Shown: piece by piece, positions 15,580-23,543 of the stretch
How the letters are laid out: each line of letters opens with the position of its first letter
Position numbering within the stretch: position 1 is the first letter of the stretch
Origin: Mycobacterium sp. IS-1742
Lineage (GTDB): Bacteria; Actinomycetota; Actinomycetes; Mycobacteriales; Mycobacteriaceae
Direction: 5' to 3'
Length of the DNA stretch: 64,000 bases
Assembly: GCF_001500125.1 (NCBI RefSeq)
Contig: NZ_LQIV01000043.1
Coordinates: 1 to 64,000 of the forward strand
Translations under genes and position numbers: made by a program
Notes under the pieces: generated by a model
What the model was told of the DNA's origin: nothing
The model's database searches: none
What the model saw: only the letters and a program-made list of their open reading frames with translations

Positions 15580-16161
15580 GTGACCACCGCCGAACCGGCT
15601 CAGTTCCGTGCTGCGGTGGCGGCGATGAATGCCACCACCGTACGGCCGGAGATCGAGCTGGGCCCGATCCGCCCACCACAGCGGCTGGCGCCCTACAGCT
15701 ACGCGCTGGGCGCCGAGATCCGGCATCCCGAGACCGCGATCGTGCCCGAGCGGTCCGAAGGTGACGCCTTCGGCCGGCTGATCCTGCTCCACGACCCCGA
15801 AGGCGCCGAGGCGTGGGACGGCACCATGCGTCTGGTGGCCTACATCCAGGCGGACCTCGACTCCAGCGAAGCGGTCGACCCGCTGCTGCCCGAGGTGGCC
15901 TGGAGCTGGCTGGTCGAGGCGCTGGACTCCAGGTCCGAGCAGGTCACCGCGCTGGGCGGAACGGTCACCGCCACCACGTCGGTGCGCTACGGCGACATCT
16001 CCGGTCCCCCGCGCGCCCACCAGCTCGAACTGCGGGCGTCCTGGACCGCGATCACGCTGGACCTCGGTCCGCACGTGGAGGCCTTCTGCGAGGTGCTCGA
16101 GCACGCCGCGGGACTGCCCCCCACCGGGGTCACCGACCTCAGTTCCCGCACCCGCGCGTGA
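15580..16161 (+). CDS. DUF3000 family protein
   Basis: 193 residues, conserved in Actinobacteria and matching Rv2680 by position. No known motif, signal peptide or membrane segment; a central region (PYSYALGAEIRHPET, GRLILLHDPEGAEAWDGTMRLVAYIQADLD) is characteristic of the family. The GTG at 15580 lies 7 nt after a -10-like TAGCGT (15567-15572), suggesting a leaderless transcript. The stop codon nearly abuts the ATG of the RNase D-like gene, so the two are co-transcribed. Function unknown. Confidence 0.8.
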   Translation: MTTAEPAQFRAAVAAMNATTVRPEIELGPIRPPQRLAPYSYALGAEIRHPETAIVPERSEGDAFGRLILLHDPEGAEAWDGTMRLVAYIQADLDSSEAVDPLLPEVAWSWLVEALDSRSEQVTALGGTVTATTSVRYGDISGPPRAHQLELRASWTAITLDLGPHVEAFCEVLEHAAGLPPTGVTDLSSRTRA

Positions 16162-16162
16162 G

Positions 16163-17440
16163 ATGAGCGAGACGCCGAACACGGACCTCGAGGTCACCGA
16201 TGAGCAGGACGCCGGCACCGATCCGGCGGCCACCCCGCTGCTCACCCCGGCCGACGGAGTGCCCGACCTCGCGGTGTCCACCGACGAGATCCTCGCCGCC
16301 GCCGAACTGCTCGCCGGCGGACACGGCCCGTTCGCGATCGACGCCGAGCGCGCGTCGGGTTTCCGGTACTCCAACCGCGCCTACCTCGTGCAGATCCGGC
16401 GCGAGGGTGCCGGCACGGTCCTGATCGACCCGGTCAACCACGGCGAGGACGCCACCATGGTGATGGCCCCCGTCGCCGACGTCCTCGACACCGACGAGTG
16501 GGTTCTGCACGCCGCCGATCAGGATCTGCCGTGCCTGGCCGAACTGGGCATGCGGCCGCCGAAGCTCTACGACACCGAACTGGCCGGCCGGCTGGCCGGC
16601 TTCGCCCGCGTCAACCTCGCGACGATGGTCTCCGAACTGCTGGGACTGCAGCTGATGAAGGGGCACGGCGCCGCCGACTGGTCCAAGCGTCCGCTGCCCG
16701 ACGAGTGGCTCAACTACGCCGCGCTCGACGTGGAGGTGCTGCTCGAACTGCGCGACGCCGTCGCCGCGGTACTCGACGACCAGGGCAAGACCGATTGGGC
16801 CGCACAGGAATTCGAACATCTGCGCACCTATGAGGCGACGCCGACGCGCCGCGACCGGTGGCGCCGCACCTCCGGTATCCACAAGGTGCGCAACCCGCGG
16901 GCACTGGCGGCCGTGCGGGAGCTGTGGACGACGCGCGACCACATCGCCCGCAGGCGCGACATCGCGCCGGGCCGCATCCTGCCCGACGCCGCAATCATCA
17001 GCGCCGCCACGGCCGACCCCGACAGCGTCGAGAAGCTGACCGCGCTGCCGGTGTTCGGCGGCGCCCGACAGCGCCGCAGCGCGCAGATCTGGCTGGACGC
17101 GCTGGACCGGGCGCGCCACAACCCCGATCCGCCCGATACGGCGGAGCCCACGAACGGTCCTCCCCCGCCGTCACGGTGGGCGCGCCGCAAACCCGAGGCG
17201 GCCGCACGGCTGGAAGCCGCCCGCGCCGGTCTGTCCGCTCTGTCGGAGCGGGTCTCGGTGCCGTCGGAGAACCTCGTCACCCCGGATGTGGTGCGCCGGC
17301 TGTGTTGGGACTGGCAGCCGGTCGCCGACATCGCCACCGCGGTCGAGGAGTTCCTCGTGGCGGCCGCGGTGCGCCCGTGGCAACGCGACCTGGTGGTACC
17401 GGTGCTGACCGCGGCGCTCGCACCCGGCACCGCCGAGTGA
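16163..17440 (+). CDS. RNase D-like 3'-5' exonuclease with HRDC domain
   Basis: 425 residues. The DEDD exonuclease domain (about 50-220) shows the metal ligands in FAIDAERASGFRY (Exo I), HAADQDLPCL (Exo II) and LNYAALDVEVLLEL (Exo III, tyrosine class). An HRDC nucleic-acid-binding domain follows (about 240-320; RNPRALAAVRELWTTRD). Probably a 3' trimming RNase for tRNA or other structured RNA. Corresponds to Rv2681. It starts 1 nt after the DUF3000 stop, so it is in that operon. Confidence 0.88.
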   Translation: MSETPNTDLEVTDEQDAGTDPAATPLLTPADGVPDLAVSTDEILAAAELLAGGHGPFAIDAERASGFRYSNRAYLVQIRREGAGTVLIDPVNHGEDATMVMAPVADVLDTDEWVLHAADQDLPCLAELGMRPPKLYDTELAGRLAGFARVNLATMVSELLGLQLMKGHGAADWSKRPLPDEWLNYAALDVEVLLELRDAVAAVLDDQGKTDWAAQEFEHLRTYEATPTRRDRWRRTSGIHKVRNPRALAAVRELWTTRDHIARRRDIAPGRILPDAAIISAATADPDSVEKLTALPVFGGARQRRSAQIWLDALDRARHNPDPPDTAEPTNGPPPPSRWARRKPEAAARLEAARAGLSALSERVSVPSENLVTPDVVRRLCWDWQPVADIATAVEEFLVAAAVRPWQRDLVVPVLTAALAPGTAE

Positions 17441-17484
17441 CCCGATCGCGTTTGAGTAATTGACGAACAGGGAACCGCCGAGGG

Positions 17485-19194
17485 GTGAGTACCACCGGAA
17501 CGCCGACCGACTCCCCCGGCACCTCTGCCGCACTGCTTCTCGGCCCCGCCCTACGACACGTCGGCGAGACCACCGCGGTGTTCTGGGTTCAGACCGACTG
17601 CCCCGCGACGGTCACCGTACTCGGTTGCAGCACAAGAACTTTCCAAGTGAAAGAACACCACTACGCCTTGGTCACCGTCACCGGCCTGGAGCCGGATTCG
17701 GCGACCGAGTACCAGGTGCACATCGACGGCGAACTGGTGTGGCCGCTGCCGGACAGTCCGTTCCCCCCCAGCGTCATCCGCACCCGCGGACCGGTGAGCA
17801 CCGAGCGGTTGCGGGCGGTGTTCGGCTCCTGCCGCTACCCCAAGACCGGGGTCGAGGAGATCGACGAGAAACTGGGCGCCGACGCGCTGGACCGGTATGC
17901 CGACCGGATGGCGAGACTCCCGGTCAGTGAGTGGCCGGACCTGCTGATCCTGCTCGGCGATCAGGTGTACGCCGACGAACTCACCCCCGAAGCGCGCAGG
18001 CATCTGACGGGACGGCGCCGGCGACGCGCCAAACACGGACAGCGCCCGCCCGACGAGGTGGTCAGCTTCGGCGAATACGAAGGCCTCTACCGGCATTCGT
18101 GGTCGGACCCCGAGATCCGCTGGATCATGTCCACGGTCCCGACGGCGATGATCTTCGACGACCACGACATTCGTGACGACTGGAACACCTCCGCGGCCTG
18201 GCGCGCCGAGATCAACGCCGAACCGTGGTGGCGCGACCGCATCCGGGCGGGCCTGGCGTCCTACTGGGTGTACCAGCACATGGGCAATCTCAGCCCGGCC
18301 GAACTGGAGGCCGACGAGGACTACCAGAAGATGAGCCGCATCGACGGCGACGTGTGGCCCGCCCTGGTCGAGATGGCCGACCGCGCCGACGCCGAAGTGG
18401 ACGCCAACAAGGGTGTGCGGTTCAGCTACCGATGGGACTTCGGGCGCAACCGCTTCATCATGATGGACTCGCGCAACGGCCGGATCCTCGACTCCGGCGA
18501 GCGGATGATGATCGGCGAACGGGAGTTCACCTGGCTGGAGCAACAGGCCGCCGACGGGATCGACCAGATCGACCACCTGGTGCTCGGATCCTCGGTGCCG
18601 TGGCTGATGCCGCCGGCGCTGTCGGATCTGCAGACCGTCAACGAGATCTCCGCCGACCGCCCGGGCTGGCGCGGCGTCCCCGCCGAGAAGATCCGCCAGG
18701 GCGCCGATCTCGAGCACTGGCCGGCCTTCATGAAGTCGTTCCTGCGGCTGACCACGATGATCCGTGGGGCCGCGACGCATCCGGACGGTCCGGCGACGGT
18801 CACGGTGCTCTCCGGCGACGTGCACCACAGCTACGCCGCGAAGGCCACCCTCACCGACGTCGGCGACGACGCGGCGACCGTCCACCAGTTGGTGTGTTCA
18901 CCGGTGCACAACTATGTGCCGTCCTATGTGAAGCCGGCGTTCAAGCTCGGCTGGTCGAAGCGGCTCGCCCCGATCATGCGGCGGTGGGCCCGCAGGCACG
19001 GATCACCGGAGCTGACGGTGAGCTGGACCAACACCGCCGGGCCGGTGTTCGGCAACACCATTGCGACACTGCTGCTTTCGGGCCGTCAGGCCGAGGTGCT
19101 CTTCGAGCAGCCCGACGCCTCGACCGAACTCCGCGAGGTCGCCCGCGTCCCGCTCGGGGGACGCAGGCCGACCGTCAGTCCAGTCGCTCGCTGA
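17485..19194 (+). CDS. PhoD-like metallophosphatase (alkaline phosphatase D family)
   Basis: 569 residues. The PhoD-type calcineurin-like core is seen in GSCRYP, LLGDQVYADE, FDDHDIRDDWN and LSGDVHHSYAAK, which carry the metal ligands. There is no Tat or Sec signal, so unlike secreted PhoD it is predicted to be cytoplasmic or peripheral; the substrate, probably a phosphate ester or diester, is unknown. GTG 17485 follows a purine-rich site (GAGGG). This gene is not in the corresponding M. tuberculosis segment as I remember it, so it looks like an insertion between the rnd-like gene and dxs. Its 3' end overlaps dxs by 20 nt. Confidence 0.85.
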   Translation: MSTTGTPTDSPGTSAALLLGPALRHVGETTAVFWVQTDCPATVTVLGCSTRTFQVKEHHYALVTVTGLEPDSATEYQVHIDGELVWPLPDSPFPPSVIRTRGPVSTERLRAVFGSCRYPKTGVEEIDEKLGADALDRYADRMARLPVSEWPDLLILLGDQVYADELTPEARRHLTGRRRRRAKHGQRPPDEVVSFGEYEGLYRHSWSDPEIRWIMSTVPTAMIFDDHDIRDDWNTSAAWRAEINAEPWWRDRIRAGLASYWVYQHMGNLSPAELEADEDYQKMSRIDGDVWPALVEMADRADAEVDANKGVRFSYRWDFGRNRFIMMDSRNGRILDSGERMMIGEREFTWLEQQAADGIDQIDHLVLGSSVPWLMPPALSDLQTVNEISADRPGWRGVPAEKIRQGADLEHWPAFMKSFLRLTTMIRGAATHPDGPATVTVLSGDVHHSYAAKATLTDVGDDAATVHQLVCSPVHNYVPSYVKPAFKLGWSKRLAPIMRRWARRHGSPELTVSWTNTAGPVFGNTIATLLLSGRQAEVLFEQPDASTELREVARVPLGGRRPTVSPVAR

Positions 19195-21088
19195 CTTCCG
19201 CGTCGGCCGGCGTGGCGCCGAGGGCGGCCACCCAACCGGTGATCTGCCGGGAGATGTTGCGGTCGGTCAGGCCCACGTCGGAGAGGACCTCGCCGCGCGA
19301 GGCGTGGTCGTAGAACCGCTGCGGCAGACCCACGTCGCGGCACGGCACGTCGACCTCGGCGTGACGCAGCGCCGCCGACACCGACGAGCCGATCCCGCCG
19401 TGCAGGCCGTTGTCCTCGACGGTGACCACCAGCTTGTGGGCGGCGGCCAGTTCGGTGAGCACGGCCGGCACCGGCAGCACCCAGCGCGGGTCGACGACGG
19501 TGACACCGATGCCCTGCTTGCGCAGGCGTTCGGCGACGGTGAGCGCCATCGAGGCGAACGGGCCGATCGCCACGAGCAGCACGTCGTCGGACAGGCCGTC
19601 TGCGGGCTCGGCCAGCACGTCCACCCCGCGGTGCCGACGCAGCGCCGGAATGTCCTCGCCCACATCACCTTTGGGAAACCGGATGGCGGTGGGGCCGTCG
19701 TTGACGTCGAGCGCCTCGCCGAGTTCCTCGCGCAGCCGCGCGCCGTCGCGGGGGGCGGCCACCCGCATCCCCGGCACGATGCCCAGCACCGACAGATCCC
19801 ACATGCCGTTGTGGCTGGCGCCGTCCGGGCCGGTGACCCCGGAGCGGTCAAGCACCAGCGTGACCGGCAGTTTGTGCAGGGCGACGTCCATCATCAGCTG
19901 ATCGAACGCGCGGTTGAGGAACGTCGAGTAGATCGCCACCACCGGGTGCAGACCGCCCATCGCCAGGCCCGCCGCGGACGTCATCGCGTGCTGTTCGGCG
20001 ATGCCGACGTCGAAGAAGCGGTCCGGGAACCGGTCACGGAATGCGGACAGGCCGGTCGGGCCGGGCATGGCGGCGGTGATCGCGACCACGTCGCGGCGTT
20101 TGGCGCCGTAGTCGATCAGCGCCTCGGAGAACGACGACGTCCACCCCGGCGCGGCCACCTTCGTGGCACGTCCGGTCGCGACGTCGATGACGCCGCACGC
20201 GTGCATCTGCTCGGCCTCGTCGTTCTCGGCCGGTGCATAACCCATGCCCTTGCGGGTCACGACGTGCACGATGACCGGAGCATTGAAACCGCGGGCATGG
20301 CGCAGCGCCGACTCGACGGCGTGCTCGTCGTGGCCGTCTATGGGCCCGACGTACTTGAGGCCCAGGTCGGTGAACATCACCTGGGGCGACAGGGCGTCCT
20401 TGATGCCCGCCTTCACGCTGTGCATGCACTGGTAGCAGAACTCACCGATGACCGGCAGTCCGCGAACGGCCTTGCGGCCCTCCTCGAGGACACGTTCGTA
20501 CCCGGGCTGCAGACGCAGCGCGGCCAGGTGGTCGGCGAACCCGCCGATGGTGGGCGCGTAACTGCGGCCGTTGTCGTTGACGACGATCACCACGGGACGG
20601 CGCGCCGCGGCGATGTTGTTCAGCGCCTCCCAGCACATGCCGCCGGTCAGGGCGCCGTCACCGACGACCGCCACCACATGGCGATTGCGGTGCCCGGTCA
20701 GCTCGAAGGCCTTGGCCAGCCCGTCGGCGTAGGACAGCGCGGCGCTGGCGTGGCTGGACTCGACCCAGTCGTGTTCGCTCTCGCTGCGCGAGGGATAGCC
20801 CGAGAGGCCGTCCTTCTTCCGCAGCGAGTCGAACTCGTGGGAGCGTCCGGTCAGCATCTTGTGCACGTAGGCCTGGTGACCCGTGTCGAAGATGAGCGGA
20901 TCGTGCGGCGAGTCGAAGACCCGGTGCAGGGCGAGCGTCAACTCGACGACGCCGAGGTTCGGGCCCAGATGCCCGCCGGTGGCAGCAACCTTGTGGATGA
21001 GGAACTGGCGAATCTCCCCGGCCAATTCGCTGAGCTGAGACTGCGAAAGGTGCTGCAGATCGGCGGGACCGCGGATCTGTTCAAGCAT
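19175..21088 (-). CDS. dxs: 1-deoxy-D-xylulose-5-phosphate synthase
   Basis: 637 residues. Condenses pyruvate and glyceraldehyde 3-phosphate in the first step of the MEP isoprenoid pathway, needed for decaprenyl phosphate and hence for cell wall arabinan. The thiamine diphosphate site is visible (VVGDGALTGGMCWEALNN through VIVVNDN), and the N-terminal FDTGHQAYVHKMLTGR segment is typical. Corresponds to Rv2682c dxs1. Probably downstream of nhaA in one transcript (28-nt gap). Converges with the PhoD-like gene. Confidence 0.95.
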   Translation of the reverse strand: MLEQIRGPADLQHLSQSQLSELAGEIRQFLIHKVAATGGHLGPNLGVVELTLALHRVFDSPHDPLIFDTGHQAYVHKMLTGRSHEFDSLRKKDGLSGYPSRSESEHDWVESSHASAALSYADGLAKAFELTGHRNRHVVAVVGDGALTGGMCWEALNNIAAARRPVVIVVNDNGRSYAPTIGGFADHLAALRLQPGYERVLEEGRKAVRGLPVIGEFCYQCMHSVKAGIKDALSPQVMFTDLGLKYVGPIDGHDEHAVESALRHARGFNAPVIVHVVTRKGMGYAPAENDEAEQMHACGVIDVATGRATKVAAPGWTSSFSEALIDYGAKRRDVVAITAAMPGPTGLSAFRDRFPDRFFDVGIAEQHAMTSAAGLAMGGLHPVVAIYSTFLNRAFDQLMMDVALHKLPVTLVLDRSGVTGPDGASHNGMWDLSVLGIVPGMRVAAPRDGARLREELGEALDVNDGPTAIRFPKGDVGEDIPALRRHRGVDVLAEPADGLSDDVLLVAIGPFASMALTVAERLRKQGIGVTVVDPRWVLPVPAVLTELAAAHKLVVTVEDNGLHGGIGSSVSAALRHAEVDVPCRDVGLPQRFYDHASRGEVLSDVGLTDRNISRQITGWVAALGATPADAEVSERLD

Positions 21089-21116
21089 TCCGTCAGTCTA
21101 CGCACGGCCTCCCGCG

Positions 21117-22469
21117 TCAGTCGCGTCGAGACTGGTACACGTCGGGCACTCCGTCGCGGTCCAGATCGGCGGTCTCCTGCTCGTGTATTGCCCGGTAGCG
21201 GCGGTTGCGGACCCTCAGAAGCACCGCGGCGACCAACGCCGCGACCAGGGATCCGGTGAGCACCCCGACCTTCACGAAATCGTCACGATCGGACCCCAGA
21301 CCGTACGCGAGGTCGCCGATGAGCAGGGACACGGTGAACCCGATACCGGCCAGCAACGCCACGCCGAACACGTCGATCCAGCGCAGCGCGGCATCGAGGT
21401 TGGCCCGGGTGACCGCGGTCAACAGGCGGGTCGTCAGGAAGATACCGACGGGCTTGCCCACCACCAGGCCCAGGATGATCCCGAGGGTGATCGGATCGCG
21501 CAATGCCGTGGTGAGGCCACTCAACCCGCCCAGGGCGACCCCGGCGGCGAAGAAGGCGAACACCGGCACCGCGACCCCGGCCGAGAGCGGACGTAGGCGG
21601 TGCTCGAAGTGTTCGGCCAGACCGGGCCCGGCGTCGGGGCCTCCCGCGGCGGCGCTCCGCACGACCGGAACGGTGAATCCGAGCAGGACCCCGGCGACGG
21701 TGGCGTGCACGCCGGATTCGTGGATCAGCACCCAGGTGGCCACGCCGAGCGGCATCAGCAGCCACAAGGACCGGATCCGTCGCTGCACACAGATGCCGAA
21801 CAGCGCCAGCGGGACGAGCGACAGACCGAGCGCTGTGAGATTGATCTCGTCGGTGTAGAAGACCGCGATGACCGACACCGCGAGCAGATCGTCGACGACC
21901 GCGAGCGTCAGCAGGAAGGTGCGCAGCGCGGCAGGCAGGTGGGTGGAGATCACCGCCAGCACGGCGACCGCGAACGCGATGTCGGTGGCCGTGGGGATGG
22001 CCCAGCCACGGGTGGCGCCGTCGCCGACGTGGGCCGTGACCGCCAGGAAGATCAACGCGGGCACCACCATGCCGCCGACCGCCGCGGCCATCGGCAGCGC
22101 CGCCCTGGCGGGGTCGCGCAGGTCGCCGGCGACGAACTCGCGTTTGAGTTCGAGCCCGACCACGAGGAAGAAGATCGCCAGCAGGCCGTCGGCCGCCCAC
22201 GTGCCCAGCGTCAGGCTCAGGTGCAGGCCGAACGGCTCGGCCCCGATCTCGAGGTCGCGCAACGCGAAGTAGGACGCCGCCCACGGGGAGTTGGCCCACA
22301 CCAGCGCGACGGCCGACGCCACCAGCAGCACCGCTCCGCCGACGGTCTCCTTGCGCAGGATCGCCGCGATACGCGTTGTCTCCGACCAGGATCCGCGGGA
22401 GAGCACCGAACGTCGGGGTTGCGGGACAGGTGTGTTCGTCAAATCGGCCTCACCATGGGTAGGGGTCAT
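21117..22469 (-). CDS. nhaA: Na+/H+ antiporter NhaA
   Basis: 450 residues and about 12 transmembrane helices. Diagnostic NhaA motifs are FFLVVGLELKREF, IPTATDIAFAVAVLA and LAVVDDLLAVSVIAVFYT, the last with the paired aspartates of the ion site. The C-terminus carries DLDRDGVPDVYQ, which resembles a DxDxDG calcium-binding loop and is unusual for NhaA. The ATG at 22469 is preferred over 22508. The start lies 7 nt from one arm of a 24-bp inverted repeat shared with the divergent ABC operon. Confidence 0.9.
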   Translation of the reverse strand: MTPTHGEADLTNTPVPQPRRSVLSRGSWSETTRIAAILRKETVGGAVLLVASAVALVWANSPWAASYFALRDLEIGAEPFGLHLSLTLGTWAADGLLAIFFLVVGLELKREFVAGDLRDPARAALPMAAAVGGMVVPALIFLAVTAHVGDGATRGWAIPTATDIAFAVAVLAVISTHLPAALRTFLLTLAVVDDLLAVSVIAVFYTDEINLTALGLSLVPLALFGICVQRRIRSLWLLMPLGVATWVLIHESGVHATVAGVLLGFTVPVVRSAAAGGPDAGPGLAEHFEHRLRPLSAGVAVPVFAFFAAGVALGGLSGLTTALRDPITLGIILGLVVGKPVGIFLTTRLLTAVTRANLDAALRWIDVFGVALLAGIGFTVSLLIGDLAYGLGSDRDDFVKVGVLTGSLVAALVAAVLLRVRNRRYRAIHEQETADLDRDGVPDVYQSRRD

Positions 22470-22476
22470 CACAATC

Positions 22477-22586
22477 GCCGACCAGACTTCCCGGCACACC
22501 TGTCGCACACCACCCTAGGCGATCGGCCGCGCAGGGCCGACCCACGGAGTACATTCATCCTCGGTGCGCCGGGAAGTCTGGTCGGC
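22477..22586. repeat. 24-bp near-perfect inverted repeat in the nhaA / ABC-exporter intergenic region
   Basis: The left arm is 22477-22500 and the right arm 22563-22586. They are reverse complements at 23 of 24 positions; the shared core is GACCAGACTTCCCGGC in the left arm. The 62-nt spacer contains a -10-like TACATT (22550-22555) reading toward the ABC operon. The left arm is 7 nt upstream of the nhaA ATG and the right arm 33 nt upstream of the ABC gene start. It could be a pair of operators, a cruciform, or the ends of an invertible promoter segment. Confidence 0.75.
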
Positions 22587-22619
22587 AGGCAGTTGACCCG
22601 ACTCACGAAAGGGCTTCCG

Positions 22620-23543
22620 TTGCATGCCATCCCGCCGGCGCCTGCGCGCGCCGAATCTCCACTCGCCATCCACACCGACGGACTCGGCAAACGGTTCGGC
22701 CCGGTCCTCGCCGTCGACGGGCTCGACCTCGCCGTGACGCCGGGTGAGGTGTTCGGCTTCCTCGGACCCAACGGCGCGGGCAAGTCGACGACCATCCGGA
22801 TGCTGCTGGGGTTCCTGCGGCCCAGTGAGGGGTCGGCCCGCGTCTTCGGGATCGACGCCGGCGATGTGCGCCGTGTCCACCGCCTACTGGCGTACGTCCC
22901 GGCCGACGTCGCGCTGTGGCCGTCGCTGACCGGCGCCGAGACCCTCGAACTGCTCGGCAACATCGGTCCTGGAGTCGACACCGGCTACCGCGCCGAGCTG
23001 ATCCGGCGCTTCGACCTCGACCTCGACCGGCCCGGGAAGGCGTATTCCACCGGCAACCGCCAGAAGGTCGCCCTGGTCGCGGCCTTCGCCACACGGGCCC
23101 CGCTGCTCGTGCTCGACGAGCCGACCAGCGGACTCGACCCGCTGATGGAGCGGGAGTTCCGCCGCTGCATCCACGAGGCGCGCGACCGCGGCCAGACGGT
23201 CTTCCTGAGCTCGCATCAGCTCGCCGAGGTGGAGGCCGTCTGCGACAGGGTGGGGATACTGCGGTCCGGCAAGCTGGTCGAGATCGACAACATCGCTGAC
23301 CTCCGACGGCTGCGCCGCACCGTGGTGGAGGTCGGGTACCACGACGCCGCACCGCAGTTGGCCGGCGTGGCAGGCGTCTCCGACATCGAACGGCTCGAGG
23401 GCCGCCGGTTGCGGTTCACGATGTCGGGGCCGCCGGCCCTGATCCTGCGGGCGCTGTCGACGGTGGACGTGACCTCGCTGCGCATGCACGAACCCACGCT
23501 CGAGGAGATCTTCCTCGACTACTACGGCGAGGCTTCCCGATGA
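22620..23543 (+). CDS. ABC exporter ATP-binding protein (tetronasin/polyketide-exporter type)
   Basis: 307 residues. Walker A is GFLGPNGAGKSTT, the signature region is YSTGNRQKVAL (the divergent form of this subfamily) and Walker B is LLVLDEPTSGLD. It resembles M. tuberculosis Rv1218c rather than the Rv2686c-Rv2688c transporter found in the homologous locus. The start is a TTG at 22620 supported by GAAAGGG (22607-22613); no ATG or GTG is suitably placed. Its stop overlaps the permease start by ATGA. Confidence 0.85.
   Translation: MHAIPPAPARAESPLAIHTDGLGKRFGPVLAVDGLDLAVTPGEVFGFLGPNGAGKSTTIRMLLGFLRPSEGSARVFGIDAGDVRRVHRLLAYVPADVALWPSLTGAETLELLGNIGPGVDTGYRAELIRRFDLDLDRPGKAYSTGNRQKVALVAAFATRAPLLVLDEPTSGLDPLMEREFRRCIHEARDRGQTVFLSSHQLAEVEAVCDRVGILRSGKLVEIDNIADLRRLRRTVVEVGYHDAAPQLAGVAGVSDIERLEGRRLRFTMSGPPALILRALSTVDVTSLRMHEPTLEEIFLDYYGEASR

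Noticed and set aside
19061..21259. A 732-codon open frame on the plus strand opposite dxs
   Set aside because: In GC-rich DNA the strand opposite a gene often stays open. The translation is Arg/His/Gly/Val-rich with no domain, while dxs on the minus strand is unmistakable.
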